Assembly (NCBI RefSeq): GCF_022539505.1
Contig: NC_061514.1
Span: 34,253,769 to 34,317,768, forward strand
DNA from: Lolium rigidum
Lineage: Eukaryota > Streptophyta > Magnoliopsida > Poales > Poaceae
DNA: 64,000 nt
Direction of reading: 5' to 3'
The notes below the pieces were generated by a model. It was not told the DNA's origin and did no database searches. It was given only the letters and a program-made list of their open reading frames with translations. Made by a program: the position numbers and the translations under genes. Below, in pieces: positions 43,846 to 53,819 of this stretch (positions are counted from its first letter, which is position 1; the number at the start of each line of letters is the position of its first letter).

Positions 43846-45444
43846 GGGCGCGTTTAGTAGCCTGCATCCCCCTTTTTTGCATGAGTGGAGACGAAAAATG
43901 GCTCGTTTGGTTACCTGCGTGCACTTGCGTTCTTGCATGGCACGGGTTTTAAAGCACCCCTGGGACAGGCCCTGGAGGAACGCCCGGTTTGACAGTTTCT
44001 CCAGGGCTAGGCCCTGGCGATACAAAAGGTGAAACGTGTAGAGAACGTGTGTTTCCAGGAGCTTCTTTAATCTCTCTCCTTAATCCACTCTATGGCTATA
44101 CGGAAGAGCTTCTCCACGACGGCCACGCCACGGAGGAGCTCCGCCATGGCCACGCCACGGAGGAGCTCCGCCACGGCCACAGACTCTACGACGGCCATGC
44201 CACGGCCACAGCGAGGAGCTCCGCCCTGGGCGCGGACTCAGCCACGAAGGAGCTCTGCCACGACCATGGAGGAGCTCCACCATGGACATGGTCCCGGCAA
44301 AGGTGGTGCTCCGCCGTGCCCTTGCCCGCCACGCGCCGCGCTGGGCAGCGGAGCGCACGAGCCGCCCGCCTGCGCCCCGGCCGCGCCATGCTGCGCATGT
44401 CCGCGCCCGCGTCGGCCGCGACACCCCGCCCGCGCCCGAGCGCCCGCCCTCGGCCGCGCGGCCTCGCCGGCGCTCGCGCCTGGCCGCGCCGGCCGCCCCG
44501 TGCCGCGCATCGCGCCCTCTCGCGCGGCGCAGTCCCGCGCGCGTCCCGCCCCGCCACCTTGCCGCGCTCGTCCCGCCCCGCGCGGCGAGGCCCCCGTCCC
44601 GCTCGGCGCCGTGCCGAGCCCGCCACGCGCGGCGCCGCCCCGCCCCTCGGTCGCGACGCATGGCGCACGCGCCGCCCCGGCCGCGCCGCGCGGGCTCGCC
44701 CCTGGCCGCCTCTCCTCGCGTCGCGCCTAGCGCCGCCCCGTCCCGCGCGGGCTCGCCCCGCCCCGGCCGCGACGCCGTGCGCACGCGCGCCCCCGGCCGC
44801 GCCGCGCGCGCGCTCGCGCCCCGGCCGCGATGCACGGCGCACGCGCCGGCCCGGCCGCGCGCGCGCCCGCGCTTGGCATGGCTGCGTGTTACGCGCTGCG
44901 CCCCTCGCCGCCCCGCGCACCCGCTGCCGCGCTCCGTCGCGTGCCCACCTGCATGCCCGCGTTGCGCGCCCGGCCGCGCCGCCCTCACCCTGCCGTTACT
45001 GGCCCGACGCTCGGCTGGCCCGTGGCGGCCGCGCTCGGCCTCAGCCTCGCCGTCCTCATCCTGTGCCGGCCTCACTCTTATCGGGGCTGTGGAGTTGATG
45101 AGGAGTTTGCCTAATTTTGGCTTTATTAGCTGGTAAGTAGAGAATTAGTAGATACGAGACAGTACTAGGCACACTAATAGAGAGCAACCAAACATCTATC
45201 CATTGTATCTGCTCAGATCTGCAGGTTAATACAGAGCAACCAAACGAAATGGTATTTGAGTGTCTAACGGTGCGATGCAGGCTAACATACGAAGCACACT
45301 TTTTGCACCGGTGCGATGCAGGCTAACAAACGAAGCAAACTTTTTGCACCGGAGCTCATCTGGAACGAGATGGAGATTTCTTCCCACTGGCACACCACTG
45401 ACGTAGTGGTGCAGGAATTGAATGCAGCCTACCAAAACGCGCCT
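43846..45444 (+). mobile_element. PIF/Harbinger-type non-autonomous element with a GC-rich core
   Basis: The left end is GGGCGCGTTTAGTAGCC and the right end, complemented, AGGCGCGTTTTGGTAGGC. It is flanked by TAA (43843-43845, 45445-45447), and the uninterrupted site (GAGCTTAATCGG) is seen upstream of EXO70 copy 2. No transposase was found. The core 44090-45070 is extremely GC-rich with repeated GGAGCTCCGCCA and CGGCCGCGCC motifs, giving long Ala/Pro/Arg ORFs on both strands that I regard as artefacts. Near 45247-45350 a 52-base unit (GTGCGATGCAGGCTAAC) is duplicated. Confidence 0.7.
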
Positions 45445-45889
45445 TAATCGGATGATCACTGATACTGTCGAAAAAGAAAAAAGGATAGCACAGCCGCTAC
45501 AAAATAGGCGCTGGCACCAGCCCTATTGGGGCGCAGGCACTCCTCCCTCCAGTTAAAGAGGGGTTGCCCACACCGGCAGCCTCCAAAAACAAACTAAAAC
45601 CACTAAATTTAATAGAAATTTGATTTAAATTTAGTTTTTTACAAGAATTTGAATGAAATTTGCCAAATCTAACTAAACCTAGATCTGGCTGCAGCGCCTG
45701 CCATCCAAGGGCTAAAGTTCAGCGCGTTGCTGTCCACGTATTTGGCACCATCTAACGACGAGGAGAAGCCACTCGGCTTGTCAAGGAGGTGGATAATAGG
45801 GCCGCTCTCATTCCAGGAGCTTAGTTGGATGAACGGCCGCTACTGCCATAGAAAAAGAAAAAAAAAAGGATAGCAACAACTGTTAGTGA
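45445..45889. other. resumed EXO70-flank sequence
   Basis: Starts TTAATCGGATGA and contains GAAAAAGAAAAAAGGATAGC and AAATAGGCGCTGGCACC, which match the flank around the Harbinger element at 38148-39127. A second copy of the CAGGAGCTTA...GGATGAACGG phrase is at 45812-45832. No gene. Confidence 0.5.
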
Positions 45890-46220
45890 CACTAGTAGAA
45901 AAAGAGTCGTTCCATCGGAGCTGCCCGGAGCATTAGTCTCGATCGCGTTTGGAACCGGAACTAATATAATCATTAGTCCCGGTTTCAAACGGCTAGGACG
46001 TCGCACGGTTTTAGTCCCGGTTTGAATGAGACCTTTAGTTACGGTTCGAATGGGATATTTAGTCCCGGTTGGAGACACCAATCGAAAATAAAAGGGTTGC
46101 GGCAGGTGCACTGCTCTTTAGTCCTGGTTGGTGTCCCCAACCGGGACTAAAGGTTTACCTTTTAAAGGTTTATTCTTTAGTCCCGATTAGAGACATCAAC
46201 TTGGACTAAAGGTTTTCTGG
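45890..46220 (+). mobile_element. CACTA left-end fragment
   Basis: Starts CACTAGTAGAAAAAGAG at 45890 and is followed by repeated TTAGTCCCGGTTTGAA and its complement up to about 46210. This is a CACTA 5' terminus with subterminal repeats related to, but distinct from, the element ending at 35948. No coding part and no matching right end follow, so it is a truncated copy. Confidence 0.65.
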
Positions 46221-46248
46221 GTTTTTTTTTTGGCTCCACTCCGAAATA

Positions 46249-46380
46249 TTTTATAATTTGCCACACATTTCTGTGATCCTCTATTATTTTTCACATGACC
46301 ACCATATGTCAGTGACAATGACAGGTGATGGGCATGTGGCAAATAATAGAGGTGTAAAGAAAGTGTGGCAAATTATAAAA
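46249..46380. repeat. 132-bp inverted repeat
   Basis: TTTTATAATTTGCCACAC at the left pairs with GTGTGGCAAATTATAAAA at the right, and CCTCTATTATTTTTCACATG with a complementary segment inside. The complete structure is a long hairpin with a short loop, resembling a small MITE inside or beside the CACTA fragment. No clear target duplication. Confidence 0.7.
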
Positions 46381-46869
46381 TGCCCCCACCCCATGGAACG
46401 CATTTTTTAGCTTTGTAAAATACAAAAGAAAATGATGAAAAATTCAAAATTAAAAATCCTTTTAGATGTAGGTTGGTAAGGTGATCGAGTTATTAAAATA
46501 ACAAATATGAATTTTGACTTTTTTTGCAAAAAGAAAACTGTATTTTTCGGTAAAATGGCAATATATTTTGCATACAAACTCGAAAAAAAATGTTTAATAT
46601 ATGAAAATCTATCTACGCGAAAAGTTACATCCGATTTCACCGGCTATGCCCAGTCAGCCAATTTTTAGATTCTTAAACTGCCAAACGGAAATATGAAAAA
46701 TTTCAGATTTAGGTTTTGCAAAAAAAAATTATGGTTATTTATTTACTCAAGATTATTATTACTTTATTACGTTTGTTTATTAAAATAATTATTTGGAATT
46801 GAAATAAAACATCGTTACCAAGAGGTTAATAGGATTGATATGAAACTAATATCAATAAGATGCGTGCAA

Positions 46870-46968
46870 AGTACTTGGAAGCGGGATGGAAGGAACTCAG
46901 AAATTAAACGTGCTAGTGCTGGAGCAGTTTGAGGATGGGTGACCGATCAAGAAGTTTGACCACGAGTA
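46870..46968 (+). pseudogene. 5S rRNA-derived sequence
   Basis: The 53 bases at 46892-46944 align without gaps to the plant 5S rRNA pattern AGAACTCCGAAGTTAAGC...GGATGGGTGACC, and a CACGAG block follows at the expected place near 46960. The box C-like GGATGGGTGACC is exact; the box A region is altered (AAATTAAACGTGCTAG). The 5' third of 5S is not recognisable. It may be a dispersed 5S pseudogene, a 5S-derived SINE or part of a Cassandra-type TRIM LTR. It is not a working 5S gene. Confidence 0.6.
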
Positions 46969-46984
46969 AGTAATTCGACTAGAG

Positions 46985-47889
46985 AAGTGTGCTTACACAA
47001 ACTCATTATTTGGATGAATGCATAAGAGAGTCTGCTGTGATGAATGGTATACATGTCCGTTCTGGGTCATCCGAGAATGGTGTACGCTGAAAATTCTAAT
47101 ATGCTTTTTTTCTAGAAAAGATCTTGATGCTTTGTTGGTTCAGTTGTTCTGGGGAAGGAATTGGACAAGTCCGTGGCGTGAATGCAGAGCTTAAAATGTC
47201 AAGCATATTAACATCTATCTTTTTTTGAGAGAGTAGCTAATCACGTTTACCACGCGATATTAACATCTATCTTGTTAACCTATTGTACAGGTTTCAACAT
47301 TCAAAGTTAAAAAGTTCTTGAAGTTCACTATATGAGACAAAAATAACTTTCACACTGTGTATGCACAATGCTTATTTCGGCTGGTCTACATTATCATGAT
47401 GGATTATATAAGCATTAGAACTCTTATAAATTATAATTGTAAGAAAATATATAAATTTGTATTGTCAGTTATTACACAGCTGCATAGAAATTATAACTAT
47501 TATTTCAGAAAGAAAATGTAAATACTAGGTGATGTTTTTTTCACATTCCTGTAGTTCTTATGTTGGGAGCATAGTTAAACTGGTCTTACTGAAGTAGATG
47601 AAAATAAATGAGCACAGAATCTTGTATAATGATATAATCCAATCCCAATTATTTATATATGAAGTCGAGGCAGAAGCAAAATGCGAAGTATTTTGACACA
47701 GAATCAAAAATACAGTCAAAATATACCCGCGAATTGTGGCCAGTTGATATAATATCTGGCGCTTAAGCTACCAACGAGATTCAGAATACAGCTCACTTCA
47801 AAAGGGAAAAAAGATCCATATACAATGTGATGCAAATAACTCCAGCCTCTTATTTGTCGGGTGACATTGTTCGACGCTTCAAGTAGTTT
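46985..47889. other. 3' flank of EXO70 copy 3
   Basis: No gene. The part from about 47375 matches the downstream flank of EXO70 copy 1 (17145 onward), including TTCGGCTGGTCT. 46981-47100 was not recognised. Confidence 0.5.
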
Positions 47890-48401
47890 TCATCTTTCGA
47901 ATAGCTCTCCCAACATCTCCTCCAAATCGTCAGGACTGCTACTTCCGCCATTAACCTGTTTCGCTAGCTCCGGATGCTCCTTAAGGTAGTAACGGTAACC
48001 TAAAATGACTTTCTTGGTGATAGTTTTCCGTAGTAATGATCGAAGTCGGGGGTCTGGAACCTTCCAGAACCTCTGAGCCTTGTATACTTTATGAAACACT
48101 GATTGGAATTTAGCAAGTGAGGTGGTGTTGAACCAACGACCGAGCGGTCCAGGATAATGCGATTTCGGTATGCAGGACAGTACAGGTGCCCAAGAGACAT
48201 ATACATAACTATCCATGTACTGTTGGCATTCAGTTGTGAGTTTCCAATCGTTTCCAGATTCGCATGGCTTAGTCAGTCGTGCTACGAAATGTGAATTGTT
48301 GAGCAGAAACAAATACCTCAAACTTGGATCCAAGCATAGCTCCGATTTTCTCAGGAGCAGGTCCTTTAGATATCGGATCGTGTCATCTCTCCCGTGAGGA
48401 A
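47890..48401 (-). pseudogene. EXO70 exocyst subunit, copy 3, C-terminal part
   Basis: Encodes the Exo70 C-terminal region: YLKDLLLRKSELCLDPSLRY, LFLLNNSHFVARL, then YKAQRFWKVPDPRLRSLLRK, then YRYYLKEHPELAKQV and the end LEEMLGELFER. It is strongly similar to the end of copy 1. The frame is open up to the AGGAA duplication at 48397-48401, where a TRIM-like element starts; the ORF extension to 48429 is element sequence. The N-terminal part resumes at 49350. The C-terminal region of Exo70 normally binds membrane lipids. Confidence 0.85.
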
Positions 48402-49349
48402 TGTTGGGATTTGCCCACGGATCAATCACATGAAACTAGACAAACACACACGACACAAAATTTATCGCCAAGGCACATATCATGCCCTCTATTCTTTTCT
48501 TTATTTTCTGTTTTTCTCGATACAAGCTTGCGGTTACAATAGACACACAGCCTTGTGCTTATATACACGCACGAAGGACTTGACTAGGAAACCGAACCTA
48601 CACGCCAAGCTTGATCTTCTCACCGAGACACGCAGATGGCCACCTCGCCACCTTGTCTTCGCTTACGTTGATCCTTGCTCCCGGGCAACTCCTCGAACGT
48701 GACGCGCTTCAACTGCAACAGATCCTCACAGAAAAGAGCACTTGGACACAACAACGACTCACACAGACAACGCCGACCGAACGCGCTACCTTGCACGTAC
48801 TTAACTCCTTGGTTGACGATCTTGATGAGACTCCCGTACCGCACCTCGGCACCATCTCTTCCATCAACGATCATCCGCCTCCGTCTCGCCGACAACAACA
48901 CCCCGCTGTCCCTTCCGTGTCGCTCCGCTGAGCAACGATCGCCCGCCGCCATGCAGACGACAGCTTGCTCGCCGTCTCCACCCGGCCGCTCCGCCGAGCG
49001 GCAGTCGCCCGCCCCGAGGCGCTAGTCGGGTCGCCTCCCCGGGGCAAGCGTAGCTTCAAATCTTCGACCTCGCTCTGATACCAATTGTTGGGATTTGCCC
49101 ACGGATCAATCACATAAAACTAGACAAACACACACGACACAAAATTTATCGCCAAGGGCACATATCATGCCCTGGCCTTACCAAAGAGAGCTAACCGACT
49201 AGCTATCTTAGGAAACTAACACAAGCCGACTCGTACATGATCTCTGGTCCTATACTCCTGGTATAGAGTAGAGCTCACATACGTGTGCAATAACGAAGAC
49301 TCATCTAATTAGGAAACCTAAGTAGACTAGACACAAGATTACTCTAACA
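48402..49349 (-). mobile_element. TRIM-like LTR element splitting EXO70 copy 3
   Basis: The 948-bp element is flanked by AGGAA (48397-48401 and 49350-49354). On its own (minus) strand it starts TGTTAGAGTAATC and ends AATCCCAACA. A 264-bp 5' LTR is at 49086-49349. A primer site for initiator Met-tRNA (TTGGTATCAGAGC on the minus strand) is at 49073-49085. The left LTR matches the right one closely over about 87 bases (48402-48488) and only patchily beyond, so the two LTRs are unequal. The internal part has no convincing ORF. Small size and lack of genes fit a TRIM. Confidence 0.8.
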
Positions 49350-50354
49350 AGGAAGGCGTCCACTGTTGTTGATCGATAGGAAGGTCGAACCGGCCTCTGC
49401 TTCACCCAAGGACACGATGTAGTCGGCAATCAACCGAGTGTTCATATGAACCTCACCTCCTCGTCGACGAATCTCGATAGCCCACGAATCGTCGTCCTCA
49501 ATCAGTGTCCTCACCTTCTCCATCGTTTTGGGTATGGCCTCGCTTAGCTTGTTCACTAATCTGAACAGTGAGAAGACTATGCCTTCTTCGTCTGCCTCAA
49601 AACACATGTTAGACTTCTCTATGTTGTGCAATGCTCTGCAGACGCATATATACATGTCTAGCACGGCCCGCAGATTCTCGACCTTCAAAGCAGGGACGAT
49701 GGCGTCGACGAAGATGAGCATCTTGGAAATGCTGGCTTCGCCAAACCGTTCGGCTGCCTTCATTTCACAGCTAGTGGAGAGCAGCTCAATCATACTGTGG
49801 ACGATCACGGTGAGACCTCGGATCCACCTCCCGACCAAGTCTTGCAACGACAGGGCCGACCTGTCTTGGAGCCGGAGCTGCCACTGTGAGCCATACTTCT
49901 CGCGGATTTGGAGAACACAGTCGACGTCGAGCTCGAAGAACCAAGTCTCCAGCGCACGGTCCGGGTCACCATTGTTTCCGAGTGGAGACGCGGCGTTGAA
50001 TGCTTGGACCATCCACTGAGTGTACCCATCGCAGACCATTCGGCGAGCGATCATTTTCAGCTCATGGTTGCCTAGCTCCGCTGCGGAGCCGGAGAGTGAC
50101 GCAACCGAGGAGATGCCGGAGTGGCTGGACGGGCAAGAGTTGGAGGCACCTGAGTCACTGGAGTAGCTACGACCGGACTGGGAGCGGGAGAAGAGAGTGG
50201 ATCTTATCTGCGCTCGGGACACGGCGACGCGCCCGATCGAGTCACGGTAGAGTCCACACAGCGGGTAGCCGGCCGCGGAGCCGTCCGCGCTCTCCTCCGG
50301 CACGGTAGCAAGCCGCCCCGCCTTGCTGGCCGCTACTCTGTGGATGAACGCCAT
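49350..50354 (-). pseudogene. EXO70 exocyst subunit, copy 3, N-terminal part
   Basis: Starts MAFIHRVAASKAGRLATVPE at 50354 and continues through the Ser-rich segment, RRMVCDGYTQWMVQAF, ETWFFELDVDCVLQIRE, AERFGEASISKMLIFVD and YICVCRALHNIEKS to ADYIVSLGEAEAG. Codons run open to the AGGAA site. Leaving out the element and one duplication gives one uninterrupted frame with 47890-48396: 1512 bases, 503 residues plus stop. No other disabling change was seen, so the inserted element is the only obvious defect. A copia LTR begins only about 130 bases upstream (50482), inside the promoter region. Confidence 0.85.
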
Positions 50355-50481
50355 TTTTGTGTTTGTGGCTTATTTCTTGCTTTCTCGAAAAATGTGAGAA
50401 GTGCAGTTGTGGATGGCTGGGACCGCGTGAAGACGAGAGGCAAGTTCAGCAGGACCGGCCTGCCCGGCGCCGTGTCAACAT

Positions 50482-50731
50482 TGTTAGAAATAATTAATAT
50501 CTGTTAATTATGGGATAATCCCCACATGGCTCCACTTGTAATCCCACGTATCTGGAACCGTCGTAGCGGTTCGACCCTGGAGGGTCGCCTCCAGGGAACC
50601 GCCTCTGTAAACGACGCATCTGTTCGTGGTGCATGTTCATGTTGTATATAAGGATTCTATCTCTATCAATAAAGCACACTTGATTCATTCTATTCGTTGT
50701 CTCTCTCGATTACTCCCGATTACTCGTAACA
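50482..50731 (+). repeat. 5' LTR of copia element C
   Basis: A 250-bp LTR from TGTTAGAAATAATT to ACTCGTAACA. It has a TATA box (TGTATATAAGG) at about 50643-50653 and a TCAATAAAGC polyadenylation-like signal at 50667-50677. The following CGTTATCAACACG (50732-50744) is the likely primer site and differs from the common Met-tRNA site. Confidence 0.8.
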
Positions 50732-50814
50732 CGTTATCAACACGTAGACTTTACCGAGAGCAAACAGCCGGAGAAGGACAAAGATCAGGAAAGAAGAAGA
50801 AAAGGTGAGAAACA

Positions 50815-51708
50815 ATGCCTGCAGGAGGCTTCCTTGAATTCCTCCTTCGTCTTCTTCGCCAGGAAAGTTGCCGGAGCCACCTCATCGCGCGCCACCGCCC
50901 TGGTGCTGGTGGACTTCGCCACCACAACCGCCATGTGCAGCGCCTTCGACACCTTGGTGGCCGTCGCCAAGTCTTCCGCCGGAACGAACGCCACCGCTAT
51001 GGCTTCCGCTGGTATGGAGGTCGCCGCCATGGCCCTCGTCGTGGTCGTGGAAGTGGTGATGGCGCAGGGCCATCAAACGCCCAAGCCGTCCCATCCACAT
51101 CCGCCCCACTGGTGATGCCGGAGGCACAGCCGCTGCCGGCGTGGATCCTCGCCGGACCAGCAGCGCCAAACCTCTACGCCGACGAGGAGATGGAACCGTC
51201 GGACGACGACATGGACGTCGACGACCCGGCCCTCGCCGCTCCGCCCCCGCCTCTGCCTTGCCCGGTGCACGGCTGGGCCTGCCCGAGGCTTGCACAGCAG
51301 GGAATCCATGTCAAGGAGGAGGCCGAGCCCGTGGTGCCCGAGGCGGTGTCACCGGACCTGCCGTCCCCAACTCCGGCGCACGAGCTCGCGAATGACCAGC
51401 CCGCCCCGTCGAGCGTCGAGCCCGCCACACCGAGCGCTGGACTCGCACCGATGGCCGTGCGTGTCGCCGTCCTCGACAACGATGCGGGAGGCTCTGCCGC
51501 TGCTGCACAGCCTCCTCAACGCCGCCTCCGCTTCATCGTGCCGTGCGCCGTGCTGCAGGCCAGCCGCGCCGGCCGGCGGCCGGGGGAGTGGAGCCCGGCG
51601 AGGCTAGGCCTCTCCAACGGCCACTCCAACGGCGTCGCCCCGGGGACCCAGCTCCCTGGAGGATCCTCCGACGAGGAAGAGGGCGACCGGAACACCCGTC
51701 GCCACTGA
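50815..51708 (+). CDS. unknown leader ORF of copia element C
   Basis: A 297-codon open frame in the leader between primer site and gag. It has an Arg/His-rich first part, then Pro/Ala-rich and acidic stretches (EEMEPSDDDMDVDDPAL) and the phrase CPVHGWACPRLAQQGIHVKEE. It ends with a Ser/acid-rich tail. I recognise no domain. GC content is far above that of the adjoining gag-pol, so it may be captured host DNA or an additional ORF. Overlapping frames on the same stretch are also open, which lowers confidence in coding. Confidence 0.35.
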   Translation: MPAGGFLEFLLRLLRQESCRSHLIARHRPGAGGLRHHNRHVQRLRHLGGRRQVFRRNERHRYGFRWYGGRRHGPRRGRGSGDGAGPSNAQAVPSTSAPLVMPEAQPLPAWILAGPAAPNLYADEEMEPSDDDMDVDDPALAAPPPPLPCPVHGWACPRLAQQGIHVKEEAEPVVPEAVSPDLPSPTPAHELANDQPAPSSVEPATPSAGLAPMAVRVAVLDNDAGGSAAAAQPPQRRLRFIVPCAVLQASRAGRRPGEWSPARLGLSNGHSNGVAPGTQLPGGSSDEEEGDRNTRRH

Positions 51709-52582
51709 TTTCTGATGCGGCCGACCGGCCGGCTTTGTGCTCTCCGCGTGGTTCAGCCGTGGGAATTGGGGATCGAGAGTGTGGGATTTATTTCCATAGT
51801 CTCTCTCCTTTATCTCTTGGATTGAGCAGGTTGACTGCATACGTGGCCATGTGCATGCGGAGACACCACCATACCTTGCTGTCTACTACGCATTTACTAG
51901 TAGTAGCTATTTGCTTTATTGCTTTGTAGTGCTAGTTCAGTTTGCTACCAGATCAGCCCTTTAACAACAAGTTTTAGCGGTAATTTACTTCCTGTTGTGG
52001 TGATTACAGTACAAGTTTTTTAGTACTGTTTGTTTTTCTTCAGTTCAAGTACTATATGTATGACTGAAAATGTGTGATGTAATATATTTCCATGTTTGTC
52101 ACATGTTGAGATTAATTACGTCCGTTATTTGCAATTGAGATTTTTTAATTTCTTGCTATGCAAAATTCGAAGTGATTTCCTAAAATTGATGTATTGGGAA
52201 CACAAGGTAGTGTGTAGATCTACTGCATTGCAGACTATCACCACTACTGTTTAAGCCTATTTTTGTCAGATTTGACATTATGGTTGCTTAACAAAGTGCT
52301 ATCCCACACATTTTATTAAGTTATGACATAAGGTACTAGAATATGAGCATCTACTGAATTGATCAGATTGCTCTCTAGTACTAAGAGATGGACCCTGAAA
52401 TTTCTTTTAGGGAGTATCTATAACGTGTCAAACTTAACAATTTGAAATTCACACTTGATGATTTCGAGCCCACTTCTTGAAATCATCCTTAATTTTGCAA
52501 CATTCATTACAACATAACCATGATGATTTTTGGTTTACCAAGTGTAAATTAATAATCTCTGGTTTACCCATGTAGGTAACCG
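51709..52582. other. AT-rich leader segment of copia element C
   Basis: No gene or clear repeat. It joins the leader ORF to gag. A GTAGGTAACCGATGG context precedes the gag ATG at 52583 and might be a splice acceptor region. Confidence 0.4.
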
Positions 52583-53631
52583 ATGGCTCGAGAATTTGAG
52601 GCACTCGCCCTCAATGGCCACAACTACCCTACTTGGGCCATGGACACGAAGATCGCTCTTGCATCTCGTGGGATAGTGCGTGCAATCCAGCCGAGCGGGA
52701 TCCACCGCACCGCGGGAGTCACGCCACTAACGAAGAACGAAGTATACCGCCTTATACATTATAAGGCACCATATTCACCCGGATCTCAAGTCCGAGTACT
52801 TGGAGGAGGAATCCCCTAGTACCTCGTTTCGGGCCCTCAAAACGAGGTATGAACAGCAGAAGGCAGTTGTCCTGCCAGAAGCACTCCATGATTGGACTCA
52901 CCTCCGTCTTCAGGACTTCAAGTCCATCGGAGAGTACAATCACGAGGTTCATAAGATCAGTTCCAAGTTGCGCTTTTGCGGGAAGGAACCTACTGATGCG
53001 GAGAAGATAGAGAAAACTTTGTCGACTATGCTCCCATCTCGACGTAATCCTCCAGGCAGCGATACCGTGCTCGCAACTACCAAGTCTATTCCGATCTTAT
53101 TCATATCTTACTTCAGCCGAAAAGCATGATGAGCTACTCGCTAAGAATGGCTCTCAGCGCCCGGTTGGTTCTCAACCTCTACCTGAAGTTCATATGAATG
53201 TCGCGACCGGACGAAAGTTTGATGGTGGCTTCAAAGGAAAGCCCTCGAACTTCAATGGTAAGCGAAAGCGCAACCGGAACAGGAAGCCCAGAAACTCAGA
53301 CCGTGGGAAAGGCACCGCAAAGTCCAAGTTTGACAAATCTAAGCTTTGCGACAAGTGTGGATGCTACACGCACCCCACTGACAAGTGCAAGACCCCAAAG
53401 CATCTAGCCATTCTGTACCAGCAATCCCATGGACGCAATGCACCTCGAGGGAAAAGGTTTGAAGCCAACTTCAACCTTCATCCAGATGGCACCGATGGAG
53501 TCAGTGTTCGCAAGATGTTCCCTCGGGATCGAGCAACGCCGTTACTCTCCTTCCATCGAGAGGACCCTACAGGAACGGAGGACATGATGGTTGAGTACAC
53601 CTCAACCGACGTGTTTGGAGACTTCGACTAG
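52583..53631 (+). pseudogene. gag of copia element C
   Basis: Starts MAREFEALALNGHNYPTWAM with the NYxTWxxxM pattern of copia Gag, changes frame near 52790 (then SFRALKTRYEQQKAVVLPEA ... EYNHEVHKISSKLRFCG) and again near 53050-53190. It ends with a basic region and a CCHC knuckle (CDKCGCYTHPTDKC, about 53350-53391) before the stop at 53629-53631. The protein would form the particle. At least two frame changes make it non-functional. Confidence 0.75.
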
Positions 53632-53819
53632 TCCCGCTACCTCCTTAGTGACTAATATATTCATGTCCATTTGTGATGTTGTAATAGAACATAAGTATTG
53701 TTGTCATTTATATTGTATCAGCACTTTGATATAGTAAGATTGTAATCTATGTATTTAAATAAAGGATTCTTATTGAAAATTCTTCATTTTTATATATAGT
53801 TCTCTACGGGAACAATCCG
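53632..53819. other. AT-rich gap between gag and pol of copia element C
   Basis: 188 bases, about three quarters A+T, with stops in every frame. It separates the gag stop from the pol ATG, so pol could not be made by simple readthrough. It includes TATTTAAATAAAGGATTC, which resembles a polyadenylation region. A separate expression route for pol, such as splicing, is possible. Confidence 0.45.

Noticed and set aside
44080..45136. Ala/Pro/Arg ORFs of up to 369 codons in the Harbinger-type element
   Set aside because: Four overlapping frames are open on both strands in extremely GC-rich repetitive DNA; no conserved motif.
46870..46968. Functional 5S rRNA gene
   Set aside because: The 5' third is unrecognisable and the box A region is altered.
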